Assembly: GCA_028709505.1 (NCBI GenBank)
Contig: JAQVWW010000048.1
Coordinates: 1 to 7,487 of the forward strand
Direction: 5' to 3'
DNA length: 7,487 nucleotides
Source: Eubacteriales bacterium
GTDB taxonomy: Bacteria > Bacillota > Clostridia > Christensenellales > UMGS416
Positions 1-5,690 of the stretch are shown here, piece after piece; the first letter of the stretch is position 1, and the number at the start of each line of letters is the position of its first letter. The position numbers and the translations under genes were made by a program. Under the pieces are notes generated by a model. It ran no database searches. It had not been told where the DNA came from and saw nothing but the letters and a program-made list of their open reading frames with translations.

Positions 1-740
1 TATCCCACATGGTGGTGGACGAAGGAGCCAAAACTACTTTCGTCGTCTGCCTGGCTGAGAAAAACAAGATGGGCAGAAGCTTTTTGGGCCGCGGCGGCAC
101 GAGGCGGCAATTGACCGCGCAGGAGTTGGACAAGGATTATATCACGTCGGCCAAATATCTGCATCTGGGCCACATGGGCCCGGTACAGGTGCAGGCGGCC
201 AAATGGGCGCGGGAGTGCGGTATTACGGTGGTGGACGATGCCGGTGCATACAACAAGGATACCGACGAGCACACCGACCTGATTGATGTATTCATCGCGT
301 CGGAGAGCTACTACGACGGGCTGTTCCAGGACGAGAATTATGAGAAAAACTGCCGGGCGATACAACAGCGCGGTCCGCGCATCGTCGTGGTGACGCTGGG
401 CGCAAAGGGATGTGTGGGAGTGGAAGGCGATCGTTATTTTGAGATACCCGCCTTTCAGGGGCTGAACATCCTGGACACCACCGGCGCCGGCGACGTGTTC
501 CACGGCGCATTTATCTGCGCGATGCTGCAGGGCTGGGATGCCGAACAATGCGCCCGGTTCTCCAGCGCCGTATCCGCCATCAAATGTACGCGGCTGGGCG
601 GGCGCGCCGGCATACCTGACTTTCAAACCACGATGAAGTTCCTGGAAACGGGCGTCATCGACTATACCGAAATTGACAAGCGCGTGGAGTTCTACCGGGA
701 CGGCCTGGTCAACTCCATCAAGGCGGCGTACGCCGACTAA
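1..740 (+). CDS. PfkB-family carbohydrate kinase, 3' part
   Basis: ATP-dependent sugar or sugar-acid kinase of the ribokinase/PfkB family, cytoplasmic. The frame is open to the left edge (first full codon at 3) and ends with TAA at 738-740. About 245 residues are visible against roughly 300 for the family, so the N-terminal substrate-binding part is missing and the ATG at 9 is probably internal. Counting from that ATG, the PfkB signature 2 is DTTGAGD at residues 156-162, with D162 as the expected catalytic base. The nucleotide-site strand is TLGAKG at 129-134, and a typical C-terminal GGRAGIP lies at 197-203. About 40 residues follow GRAGIP, rather more than in many relatives. The substrate cannot be read from the sequence. 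Context with a galactonate dehydratase allows a 2-keto-3-deoxy-sugar-acid kinase, but the gene is separated from that operon by a terminator and an oppositely oriented gene. The family call is sure; the substrate is open. Confidence 0.93.
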   Translation, partial: SHMVVDEGAKTTFVVCLAEKNKMGRSFLGRGGTRRQLTAQELDKDYITSAKYLHLGHMGPVQVQAAKWARECGITVVDDAGAYNKDTDEHTDLIDVFIASESYYDGLFQDENYEKNCRAIQQRGPRIVVVTLGAKGCVGVEGDRYFEIPAFQGLNILDTTGAGDVFHGAFICAMLQGWDAEQCARFSSAVSAIKCTRLGGRAGIPDFQTTMKFLETGVIDYTEIDKRVEFYRDGLVNSIKAAYAD

Positions 741-1072
741 CGGCGTCATCGGCCTATCCGGCGCCTATGCGCCATTCAAATGCATTGTACTCCTCCTTGA
801 AAGATGCCAAAGGGGGCGGCGCTTATTCTCCTAAGCGGCGCCCCCTGCGGCATTTTATCGGCGCGGCCTGCCCACGACCTTGGGCAGCCGTCCGCACGAT
901 ACGGAAAATATGCTTTGTTTGATACGTGGCGCGCTGCTTTGCGCGGCGTCGGTATCGGCCGGTAAACGAACTGCAGTAGGGAAGAACCACAGCATGGGGC
1001 GGCGGCAGAACCATCTATACGCACGCTGTGCCAACTATTCGCCCAAAATTCTATTTTTTCATTCGGCCCGCG
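741..1072. other. Intergenic region without a supported gene
   Basis: This stretch of about 330 bases separates the kinase stop from the convergent reductase stop. Open frames on both strands here have arginine-, alanine- and cysteine-rich products with no recognisable family and no good ribosome site, so I call none. It holds several inverted repeats: GGCGC/GCGCC at 760-773 with a 4-base loop, the strong hairpin at 804-853 (listed separately), CTGCCCA/TGGGCAG at 868-887 with a 6-base loop, and CGCGC/GCGCG at 930-945. On the - strand, AAGGAGGA (798 to 791) stands at ribosome-site distance before an ATG at 785, which opens only six codons (stop at 767 to 765). This may be the worn remnant of a gene start. 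Confidence 0.6.
804..858 (+). terminator. Probable Rho-independent terminator of the kinase gene
   Basis: The arms 811-825 and 832-846 pair at 14 of 15 positions around a 6-base loop. The stem is GC-rich. It extends through a small AA/GC internal loop to ATGCC (804-808) pairing with GGCAT (849-853). TTTT follows directly at 853-856, as expected of an intrinsic terminator read on the + strand about 65 bases after the kinase stop. On the - strand the following T content is weaker (TTT, then a short T group), so bidirectional use for the convergent reductase is possible but less supported. No other clear terminator lies after the reductase stop. Confidence 0.72.
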
Positions 1073-2125
1073 TCAATAAATACGGCCGTCGCTGGAACTT
1101 TCGTAATAGTCGGGGCTGTTGCCCAGCCGCGAGAGCACCTTTTGGCTGGTTTCATCAATCTGCGCTTTGCTATCGGCGGGTAGATTTACGGCCAACGCCT
1201 GCAGGTTCTCGATGAGCTGTTTTTCATTGCGGGAACCCACCAATGCGCAGGCAATTCCCGGATGGGCCAATACCCACGCGATGGAAAGTTGCGCCACAGT
1301 GATGTTAAGCTGGGCGGCCAGCCGGCGCAGCAGCGCCACCGTCTCAAAAATTTCTTCTTCGGCGCCGGCCTCGCCGTGCCGGGACGTGCCCCGGCCGCGT
1401 TGCTGCGCAAAATGCCGCGAATGGGCCTGATGGGCGGGGATGTCGCCGGCGGTTTGATAAATGCCGGCCAGCACGCCCTGCTGCAACGTCATCGACGAGA
1501 GAACGGCGATGCCATTGCGCGCGCAGAACGGTAAAATTTCCGCTTCAATAGCCCGGGAGATGACGTTGTAAGGCAGCTCGTTGGCGGCGATGTCCGGGCA
1601 TACGGCAAGCGCCTGGCGCATCTGCTCCACGCCGTAGTTGCTGATGCCGATAAAGCGGATCTTGCCGTCTTTTTTTAGCTGTGCCAGCGTCTCAAACGCT
1701 TCCTGCGTCGTAGGCGGGTGGGCGATGGTGGCGGCGTCGTCGGTAAAATGGCGAATGCCCGGCGCGTTGATGGGCCAGTGCATCATATACATGTCGATAT
1801 AGTCGGTACCCAGGTTGCGCAAAGAGGCTTCGCACTCTTCTTTGAGCGTAGCACGATACGCCTTTGCCGGCGATACCTTGGAGACGACGAAGGCCTTGCC
1901 GCGCACGCCTTTGAGCGCCTGACCCAGATAAACCTCGCTGTTGCCGTCGTTATACATACGGGCGGTGTCAAACAGCGTTACGCCCCGGTCGATGGCCGCA
2001 TGCACGACCGCCTCGACATCTTTCTGGTTTTGCTCCCTCCAATACGCGCCGCCGCCAAATGCCCAGCAGCCTATGCCCAGGCGGCTGATACCCAGGCCGG
2101 CTGCCTGTGTTTCGCGTCTTCCCAT
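1073..2125 (-). CDS. Aldo/keto reductase
   Basis: NAD(P)H-dependent carbonyl reductase with the AKR (beta/alpha)8 fold, 350 residues, a normal length for the sugar-associated AKR groups. The catalytic tetrad is complete: D53 (FDTA), Y58 (MYNDG), K83 (VSKV) and H116 (MMHWP). Family landmarks follow in order: GNSEVYLGQAL at 61-71, GISNYG at 160-165, and the cofactor loop GSRNEKQLIENLQA at 297-310, whose R299 and following residues resemble 2'-phosphate (NADPH) binding loops. The start ATG (2123-2125) has AAGGAG seven bases upstream. A consensus promoter lies about 75-110 bases upstream. The gene is divergent from the sugar operon and shares its control region, suggesting co-regulation. It may reduce a sugar aldehyde or ketone formed in the pathway, but AKR substrates cannot be assigned from sequence. 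Complete and intact; family call very sure. Confidence 0.95.
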   Translation of the reverse strand: MGRRETQAAGLGISRLGIGCWAFGGGAYWREQNQKDVEAVVHAAIDRGVTLFDTARMYNDGNSEVYLGQALKGVRGKAFVVSKVSPAKAYRATLKEECEASLRNLGTDYIDMYMMHWPINAPGIRHFTDDAATIAHPPTTQEAFETLAQLKKDGKIRFIGISNYGVEQMRQALAVCPDIAANELPYNVISRAIEAEILPFCARNGIAVLSSMTLQQGVLAGIYQTAGDIPAHQAHSRHFAQQRGRGTSRHGEAGAEEEIFETVALLRRLAAQLNITVAQLSIAWVLAHPGIACALVGSRNEKQLIENLQALAVNLPADSKAQIDETSQKVLSRLGNSPDYYESSSDGRIY

Positions 2126-2174
2126 ATGCAGTCTCCTTTTATCAAAACTTTCATTTTATTGTACACTTCAAATG

Positions 2175-2199
2175 TATATTATATATTGTATATAATATA
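2175..2199. repeat. Perfect AT-rich dyad, candidate operator
   Basis: Arms of 11 bases, TATATTATATA (2175-2185) and TATATAATATA (2189-2199), are perfect inverted copies around a TTG centre. A further outer pair, AAATGT (2170-2175) and ACATTT (2204-2209), flanks them. The dyad occupies about +1 to +25 of the predicted reductase transcript, a position typical of repressor operators. It is all A/T except the centre G, so chance symmetry in AT-rich DNA is a real alternative, and an RNA hairpin of it would be weak. Confidence 0.5.
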
Positions 2200-2205
2200 A
2201 TAAAC

Positions 2206-2234
2206 ATTTTATGCGGGTATTTGCCGCTTGTCAA
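2206..2234 (-). promoter_or_regulatory. Promoter of the aldo/keto reductase gene
   Basis: Read on the - strand, a perfect -35 box TTGACA (2234 to 2229) is followed after exactly 17 bases by TAAAAT (2211 to 2206), one mismatch from the -10 consensus. Transcription would start near 2199, giving a leader of about 74 bases before the ATG at 2125. The start point coincides with the edge of the AT-rich dyad at 2175-2199. Its -35 box overlaps the -35 box of the first + strand promoter by five bases. Confidence 0.75.
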
Positions 2235-2254
2235 GGGATATGTGCGGCTATAAT
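2228..2254 (+). promoter_or_regulatory. Candidate upstream promoter P1 of the sugar operon
   Basis: TTGTCA (2228-2233), one base from the -35 consensus, precedes a perfect TATAAT (2249-2254). The spacer is 15 bases, shorter than the ideal 17, so strength is uncertain. Its -35 box lies in the palindrome CTTGTCAAG (2227-2235), which also provides the reductase -35 box on the other strand. Polymerase therefore could not occupy both promoters at once. A transcript would have a leader of about 95 bases before the GTG at 2355. Confidence 0.5.
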
Positions 2255-2270
2255 ACGGCGCTAAGTTTTA

Positions 2271-2285
2271 ATTTGACAGGCAAAT
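2271..2285. promoter_or_regulatory. Candidate operator ATTTG-N5-CAAAT over the P2 -35 box
   Basis: ATTTG (2271-2275) and CAAAT (2281-2285) are inverted around five bases and overlap the P2 TTGACA. The same ATTTG core recurs in the control region: ATTTGCC at 2219-2225 (+), 2285-2279 (-) and 2348-2354 (+, abutting the GTG start), and ATTTGAAG at 2173-2166 (-). AraR, the best-known GntR-LacI hybrid, recognises half sites beginning ATTTGTAC. The resemblance of the ATTTG core to that site, with such a regulator encoded in the operon, makes operator function plausible. The binding assignment is inference. Confidence 0.4.
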
Positions 2286-2301
2286 ATGTATATGATATTC
2301 T
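2273..2301 (+). promoter_or_regulatory. Candidate proximal promoter P2 of the sugar operon
   Basis: A perfect TTGACA (2273-2278) is followed after 17 bases by TATTCT (2296-2301), a four-of-six match to the -10 consensus. An alternative -10-like CATAAT at 2305-2310 is badly spaced. Transcription would begin near 2308, about 47 bases before the first gene. The -35 box sits inside the inverted repeat ATTTG-N5-CAAAT, so a repressor bound there would block this promoter. Confidence 0.55.
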
Positions 2302-2354
2302 GTGCATAATAGTTTGAAATGTATAGCACATAACGACGGAGAGGGGAATTTGCC

Positions 2355-3194
2355 GTGGCGAACAATCTGTTTTCGGTATTTACCAAGCCCTGGAAGACGC
2401 AACCGCTGCCCGAACTGGCGCAACGGGTTGCCGATATGGGTTTTGACGGCGTCGAATATCCGCTGCGGGAGGGCTATCAGGTGCAGCCGTCAGACGGTGC
2501 GCGCGGTATCGTGAATCTCTGCGCCGCGCTGGGCAATTACGGCGTAAAGGTAACCAGCATGGCCGCCGGCATAGATGTATACGCCGCCGAAGGACACGGT
2601 GAGGTTGTGGGCGTAAACGAACCGCTGCTGGACGGCTGCGCCCAGGCCGGCGTGCCCATCGTGCGCATTTGCCAGAGCCTTAACAAAGCGCTGGGCTTTC
2701 ACGAAAATATGGACGCGCTGCGCCGCAGATACGATGAAATATTGCCTTACTGTGAGAAATACGGCGTCACGCTGGGCGTACAGATGCACTACGGCGCAGC
2801 CGACATCACATGTTCCTACGATACGTATTTACTGCTGAAAGATTACGACCCGCGGTACATCGCCGCCGTATGGGACGCCGGGCACTCGGGGCTGGCCGGC
2901 GAGTCGCCGCGCTATGCGCTGGACTGCCTGTGGCGACACCTGTGCATGGTCAACTTTAAAGCGGCGTTCTGGCACCGTACCAACGCCGGCGCGCCGGCGC
3001 AGTGGGATGCCCGGTGGGTGACCGGCAAGGAGGGCATGGGCAGTTGGGCCGAAGCGGTGGCCTATCTTAGGGCGCGGGGGTATACCGGCACCGTCTGTCT
3101 GCCGGCCGAGTACAGCGACGAAGCCAACGTGCAGGACTATGCGCGGCAGGATTTGGCCTACCTCAAAGAACTGTTCGAGGGGAGGCGGCCATGA
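2355..3194 (+). CDS. Sugar phosphate isomerase/epimerase-like TIM-barrel protein
   Basis: Member of the xylose-isomerase-like/AP-endonuclease-2 TIM-barrel family, 279 residues, a usual length; cytoplasmic, acting on a sugar or keto-sugar by isomerisation or epimerisation. First gene of the operon. It starts at GTG 2355, with GAGGGG eight bases upstream; an in-frame TAA at 2331 excludes a longer start. Recognisable strands are GFDGVEYPLR (29-38), GVTLGVQMHYG (137-147), AAVWDAGHSGL (170-180), MVNFKAA (198-204) and VCLPAEY (247-253). E34, H145, D174, H177 and E252 are active-site candidates. At two places where many relatives carry metal ligands (Glu in the LEnH-type motif, His in the vHvKD-type strand) this protein appears to have Q143 and N200, so metal binding may differ. 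It is followed by two Gfo/Idh/MocA oxidoreductases, a pairing seen in 3-keto-sugar pathways such as YcjR/YcjS. The substrate is unknown. Confidence 0.87.
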   Translation: MANNLFSVFTKPWKTQPLPELAQRVADMGFDGVEYPLREGYQVQPSDGARGIVNLCAALGNYGVKVTSMAAGIDVYAAEGHGEVVGVNEPLLDGCAQAGVPIVRICQSLNKALGFHENMDALRRRYDEILPYCEKYGVTLGVQMHYGAADITCSYDTYLLLKDYDPRYIAAVWDAGHSGLAGESPRYALDCLWRHLCMVNFKAAFWHRTNAGAPAQWDARWVTGKEGMGSWAEAVAYLRARGYTGTVCLPAEYSDEANVQDYARQDLAYLKELFEGRRP

Positions 3195-4183
3195 AAAAGC
3201 TGAAAGTTGTCATGATCGGCGCAGGCAACCGCGCCAACGATGTCATTTATCCGGCCTTTGACGACCTGCGCAGGCAGGGCCTTATCGAGATTGCCGGCAT
3301 CTGCGACATCGACGCGCAGCGGCTGCACGCCACCGCCGACAGATACGGCATCGCCCGGCGTTACGGCGATATCGGTGTGCTGGATTATCAAAATATGGTA
3401 TCCCATCTACAGCCCGATGCGGCGGTGGTCATCGGCCAGCCCCATATCATGTACGATATCTGGAAGTGGTGCCTGGAGCAGCGGCTGCATCTGTACGTGG
3501 AAAAGCCGCTGGCGCTAAGCATCCATCAGGCGCGGGCGTTGACCGCCGTTGCCCAGCGTAACAATTGCGTAACGCAGGTATCGCTGCAGCGCCGGTACAC
3601 GCCTATGGTGGCCAAACTGCGCGAAGAATGCGCACGGCGCGGGCAGATGACGCACGTTGTCTGCAAGTTTTATAAATCCGAAGGCAGCGATTTTCTCGGC
3701 GCCCGCGACCACATGATGGACGATACCGTGCACGCCATCGATACGCTGCGCTGGATGGCCGGTGCCGAAGTCAGCCGGGTGGACAGCGTTACGCGGCGCG
3801 TGGGCACCGTGGATATCAACTTCATCATGGCACAGTTAACGTTTACCAACGGCTGTGTTGGCCATCTGATGAACAACTGGTCGTCGGGCAAGCGCATTTT
3901 CGCCGTGGAGATGCACGCGCCGGGTATCTTTGCCGAGGCCGAGCATGAAGCAAAGGGCTATCTCTACGCCGACGGCAACCTGACACCCACCGTGTTTGAC
4001 GCCGCTAAAGTGGCGGGCAGCTCGGAAAAATATATCTCCACCGGCGTGTTGGCCGCCGCGGCTGATTTTGTACAGTGCTGCCTGCAGGGCGGGCAACCGA
4101 TGTGCGCGTTTGCGCATACGGTCCATACGATGAAGGTTGCCGAGGTCATTCTGGCGCAGTCGCTGCTGGCGGAAGGGTTGTAA
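3191..4183 (+). CDS. Gfo/Idh/MocA family oxidoreductase 1
   Basis: NAD(P)-dependent dehydrogenase of sugars, inositols or their derivatives; 330 residues, normal for the family. The N-terminal Rossmann fold has GAGNRA at 10-15 and D39 near the end of the second strand (ICDID). The conserved EKP is at 104-106, with K105 the usual catalytic lysine. The C-terminal alpha/beta domain carries QRRYTP (133-138) and DDTVHAID (177-184), containing D177 and H181 of the substrate and proton-transfer motif. ATG 3191 overlaps the preceding TGA as ATGA, with GGGGAGG just upstream, giving translational coupling to the TIM-barrel gene. It is clearly related to the next gene, sharing RRYxP, the FYK strand, D..H..D and the F(T/S)NG segment, so the pair probably arose by duplication. 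Which sugar position it oxidises cannot be told. Confidence 0.93.
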   Translation: MKKLKVVMIGAGNRANDVIYPAFDDLRRQGLIEIAGICDIDAQRLHATADRYGIARRYGDIGVLDYQNMVSHLQPDAAVVIGQPHIMYDIWKWCLEQRLHLYVEKPLALSIHQARALTAVAQRNNCVTQVSLQRRYTPMVAKLREECARRGQMTHVVCKFYKSEGSDFLGARDHMMDDTVHAIDTLRWMAGAEVSRVDSVTRRVGTVDINFIMAQLTFTNGCVGHLMNNWSSGKRIFAVEMHAPGIFAEAEHEAKGYLYADGNLTPTVFDAAKVAGSSEKYISTGVLAAAADFVQCCLQGGQPMCAFAHTVHTMKVAEVILAQSLLAEGL

Positions 4184-4188
4184 GGCGT

Positions 4189-5244
4189 ATGAATAAGCTT
4201 AGAATCGGCGTCATTGGCGCCGGCGGTATCGCTACAGGCATCCATCTGCCTGTGCTGTGCGCGCTGCCTAAAGCCCAGGTACAGGCCGTGTGCGATTTAG
4301 TGGGTGGACGGGCCGCCGAAGCGGCGCGGACATTCGGCGTCGCGCGCAGCTATACGTCCTATTTTGATATGCTGCAAAGCGAAGTTCTGGATGCCGTGTT
4401 CGTGCTGGTGCAGCCCGATGCGCTGTTTCGCGTGGCCAGCGATTGTCTGCTGGCCGGCAAGCACGTGTTCATGGAAAAACCCATGGGCATCACGCTGTAT
4501 CAGGCCCAAGCGCTGCGCAGGCTGGCCGTCGCCCAAAACCGGCTGCTGCATGTAGGGTTTAACCGCCGGTACATCCCGCTGGTGGTGCAGATGGCATGCG
4601 AAATGCGCAAGCTTACACGCATCGAGCACGTAGAAGGCTGTTTTTATAAGGATTGCTCGCCGGCCTTTTACGGCGGCTGTGCCGACGCTTTTGTCTGCGA
4701 TGTGATCCACGTAATCGACCTGGTGCGGCATCTGGCCTGCGCCGGGCAGGGCGCTGCACCGCAGATAGTTAAAGCCTCCACGCTGGAAACGGTTAACCGC
4801 GGTACCGGGCTGGCCCAGGCGTGGTATTCGTCGATGGAGTTTTCCAACGGCGTAACCGGCTGTATCCGCGCCAACTACAGCACCGGCGGGCGCGTGCATA
4901 CGTTTGCGCTGCACGGCCCCGGCGCGTCGGCTTACATAAACCTGGGCTTTGGCGGCGCCGGATGCACCGGCAAAATACTGACCGGCGCCGGAACCGGCGG
5001 CTACAGCTTGGCGGCGGCCGGCGGCGGCGAGCCTGCGATTTTGGAGTTTGACGGTGTCGCGCTGGCCGGCAGCGACCGGTATGAAGTATACTATGGCTAT
5101 GCAGCCGAAGACGCGCTGTTTGTCGGCGCCGCACTGGACAACCCCGAGGGCACCGACGCGGCGCGCTTGGCGCAGGACTGCGCCACGATGGCGGCGGTAG
5201 AAACGCTCTTACGCGCACGTATAACAGGAGGAACTGTATGCTAA
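4189..5244 (+). CDS. Gfo/Idh/MocA family oxidoreductase 2
   Basis: Second NAD(P)-dependent sugar dehydrogenase of the family, 351 residues. I place the start at ATG 4189, five bases after the preceding stop. The frame is open back to 4075, but those 38 extra residues lie inside the upstream gene and would precede the nucleotide-binding strand. From 4189 the protein begins directly with the Rossmann strand and GAGGIA at 10-15. EKP is at 96-98 (K97 catalytic), NRRYIP at 125-130, and DVIHVID at 171-177 (D171, H174). The ribosome site is weak (AAGG close to the ATG, GGAAGGG further out), consistent with coupling to gene 1. A glycine- and alanine-rich stretch at residues 252-281 is absent from the neighbour and may be an insertion loop. 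Together with gene 1 it could form an oxidation/reduction pair acting on the same sugar. Substrate unknown. Confidence 0.92.
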   Translation: MNKLRIGVIGAGGIATGIHLPVLCALPKAQVQAVCDLVGGRAAEAARTFGVARSYTSYFDMLQSEVLDAVFVLVQPDALFRVASDCLLAGKHVFMEKPMGITLYQAQALRRLAVAQNRLLHVGFNRRYIPLVVQMACEMRKLTRIEHVEGCFYKDCSPAFYGGCADAFVCDVIHVIDLVRHLACAGQGAAPQIVKASTLETVNRGTGLAQAWYSSMEFSNGVTGCIRANYSTGGRVHTFALHGPGASAYINLGFGGAGCTGKILTGAGTGGYSLAAAGGGEPAILEFDGVALAGSDRYEVYYGYAAEDALFVGAALDNPEGTDAARLAQDCATMAAVETLLRARITGGTVC

Positions 5245-5690
5245 AGAACATCCCGCGCTCCTTTACGCCGGAGCTTATGAAGCTGATGATGCAGATGGGT
5301 CACGGCGAAGAGCTGCTGCTGGCCGATGCCAACTATCCGGCGCTGTCCGCCGCCAGGGCCGGCGTGCGTCTGTATGTGCCGGTGCCCAATCTTGCCGGGC
5401 TGCTGGCCGATATCGTCAAATTTTTTCCGCTGGATGAAGCTGTCGACTGTCCGGCGGTTATGATGGAATCGGCGGTGGAAAGCGGCGCCTACGCCCAGTG
5501 CCGCACGGCGCTGTCCGATGCCGGCGTACAGGCACATATCGATACGGTGGAGCGGTTTGCCTTTTACGACCGCGGCGACCGGGCCGTGGGCGTTGTCGTC
5601 ACCGCCGACACGATAAAGGGCGGCAATATTTTGCTAAAAAAAGGTGTTGTGCGTGAGCAGAGCGCCGACGCGGAGCAACAGCGGCCATGA
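5238..5690 (+). CDS. fucU: FucU/RbsD-family sugar mutarotase, closest to L-fucose mutarotase
   Basis: Interconverts the alpha and beta anomers of a free sugar, classically L-fucose for FucU or D-ribose for RbsD. The 150-residue product resembles FucU along its length: opening MLK.I, MGHG with H22, D30 followed by A(N/H)YPA, VMM at 74-76, RFAFYDRGDRAVG at 106-118, and a C-terminal GGNILLKKGV at 128-137. H22 and D30 correspond to FucU active-site residues. About ten extra residues follow the usual end. ATG 5238 has a perfect AGGAGG six bases upstream and overlaps the end of the preceding oxidoreductase by seven bases. In this operon it probably supplies the anomer used by the dehydrogenases. 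The true sugar may be a galactose-type aldose rather than L-fucose, since no fucose isomerase or kinase is visible, so the symbol marks family resemblance only. Confidence 0.88.
   Translation: MLKNIPRSFTPELMKLMMQMGHGEELLLADANYPALSAARAGVRLYVPVPNLAGLLADIVKFFPLDEAVDCPAVMMESAVESGAYAQCRTALSDAGVQAHIDTVERFAFYDRGDRAVGVVVTADTIKGGNILLKKGVVREQSADAEQQRP

Larger units (their letters stand above)
2172..2325 (+). repeat. Repeated ATGTATA elements in the divergent control region
   Basis: ATGTATA occurs three times in direct orientation, at 2172-2178, 2286-2292 and 2319-2325. The first two extend to a 13-base near-repeat, 2172-2184 against 2286-2298, with 12 matches. The third belongs to TTTGAAATGTATA (2313-2325), which matches 11 of 13 positions of the - strand sequence TTTGAAGTGTACA (2172 to 2160). 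The elements flank both promoter sets and could be regulator half sites. AT-rich composition lowers their significance. Confidence 0.4.

Noticed and set aside
868..887. Hairpin CTGCCCA/TGGGCAG as a terminator for the reductase
   Set aside because: No T tract follows on either strand, so the structure alone is not enough.
776..1024. Open frame of 82 codons on the - strand between the kinase and reductase
   Set aside because: Product resembles nothing known, no convincing ribosome site, and it covers the terminator hairpin.
880..1215. Open frame of 111 codons on the + strand
   Set aside because: No recognisable domain, no good ribosome site, unnatural composition, and it runs antisense into the end of the aldo/keto reductase.
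1718..2200. Open frame of 160 codons on the + strand opposite the reductase
   Set aside because: Antisense to an intact AKR with its full catalytic tetrad; the end runs into the AT-rich control region.
2302..2514. Open frame of 70 codons starting in the operon leader
   Set aside because: It overlaps the TIM-barrel gene in another frame and the product after the leader is a shadow of that gene.
4075..4188. Upstream extension of the second oxidoreductase to an ATG at 4075 (389 residues)
   Set aside because: It would overlap the preceding gene by more than 100 bases, and its residues do not fit the family; the Rossmann strand begins right after ATG 4189.
4297..4914. Antisense frame of 205 codons
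   Set aside because: Lies wholly opposite the second oxidoreductase, whose motifs are intact; long antisense frames are common in GC-rich coding DNA.
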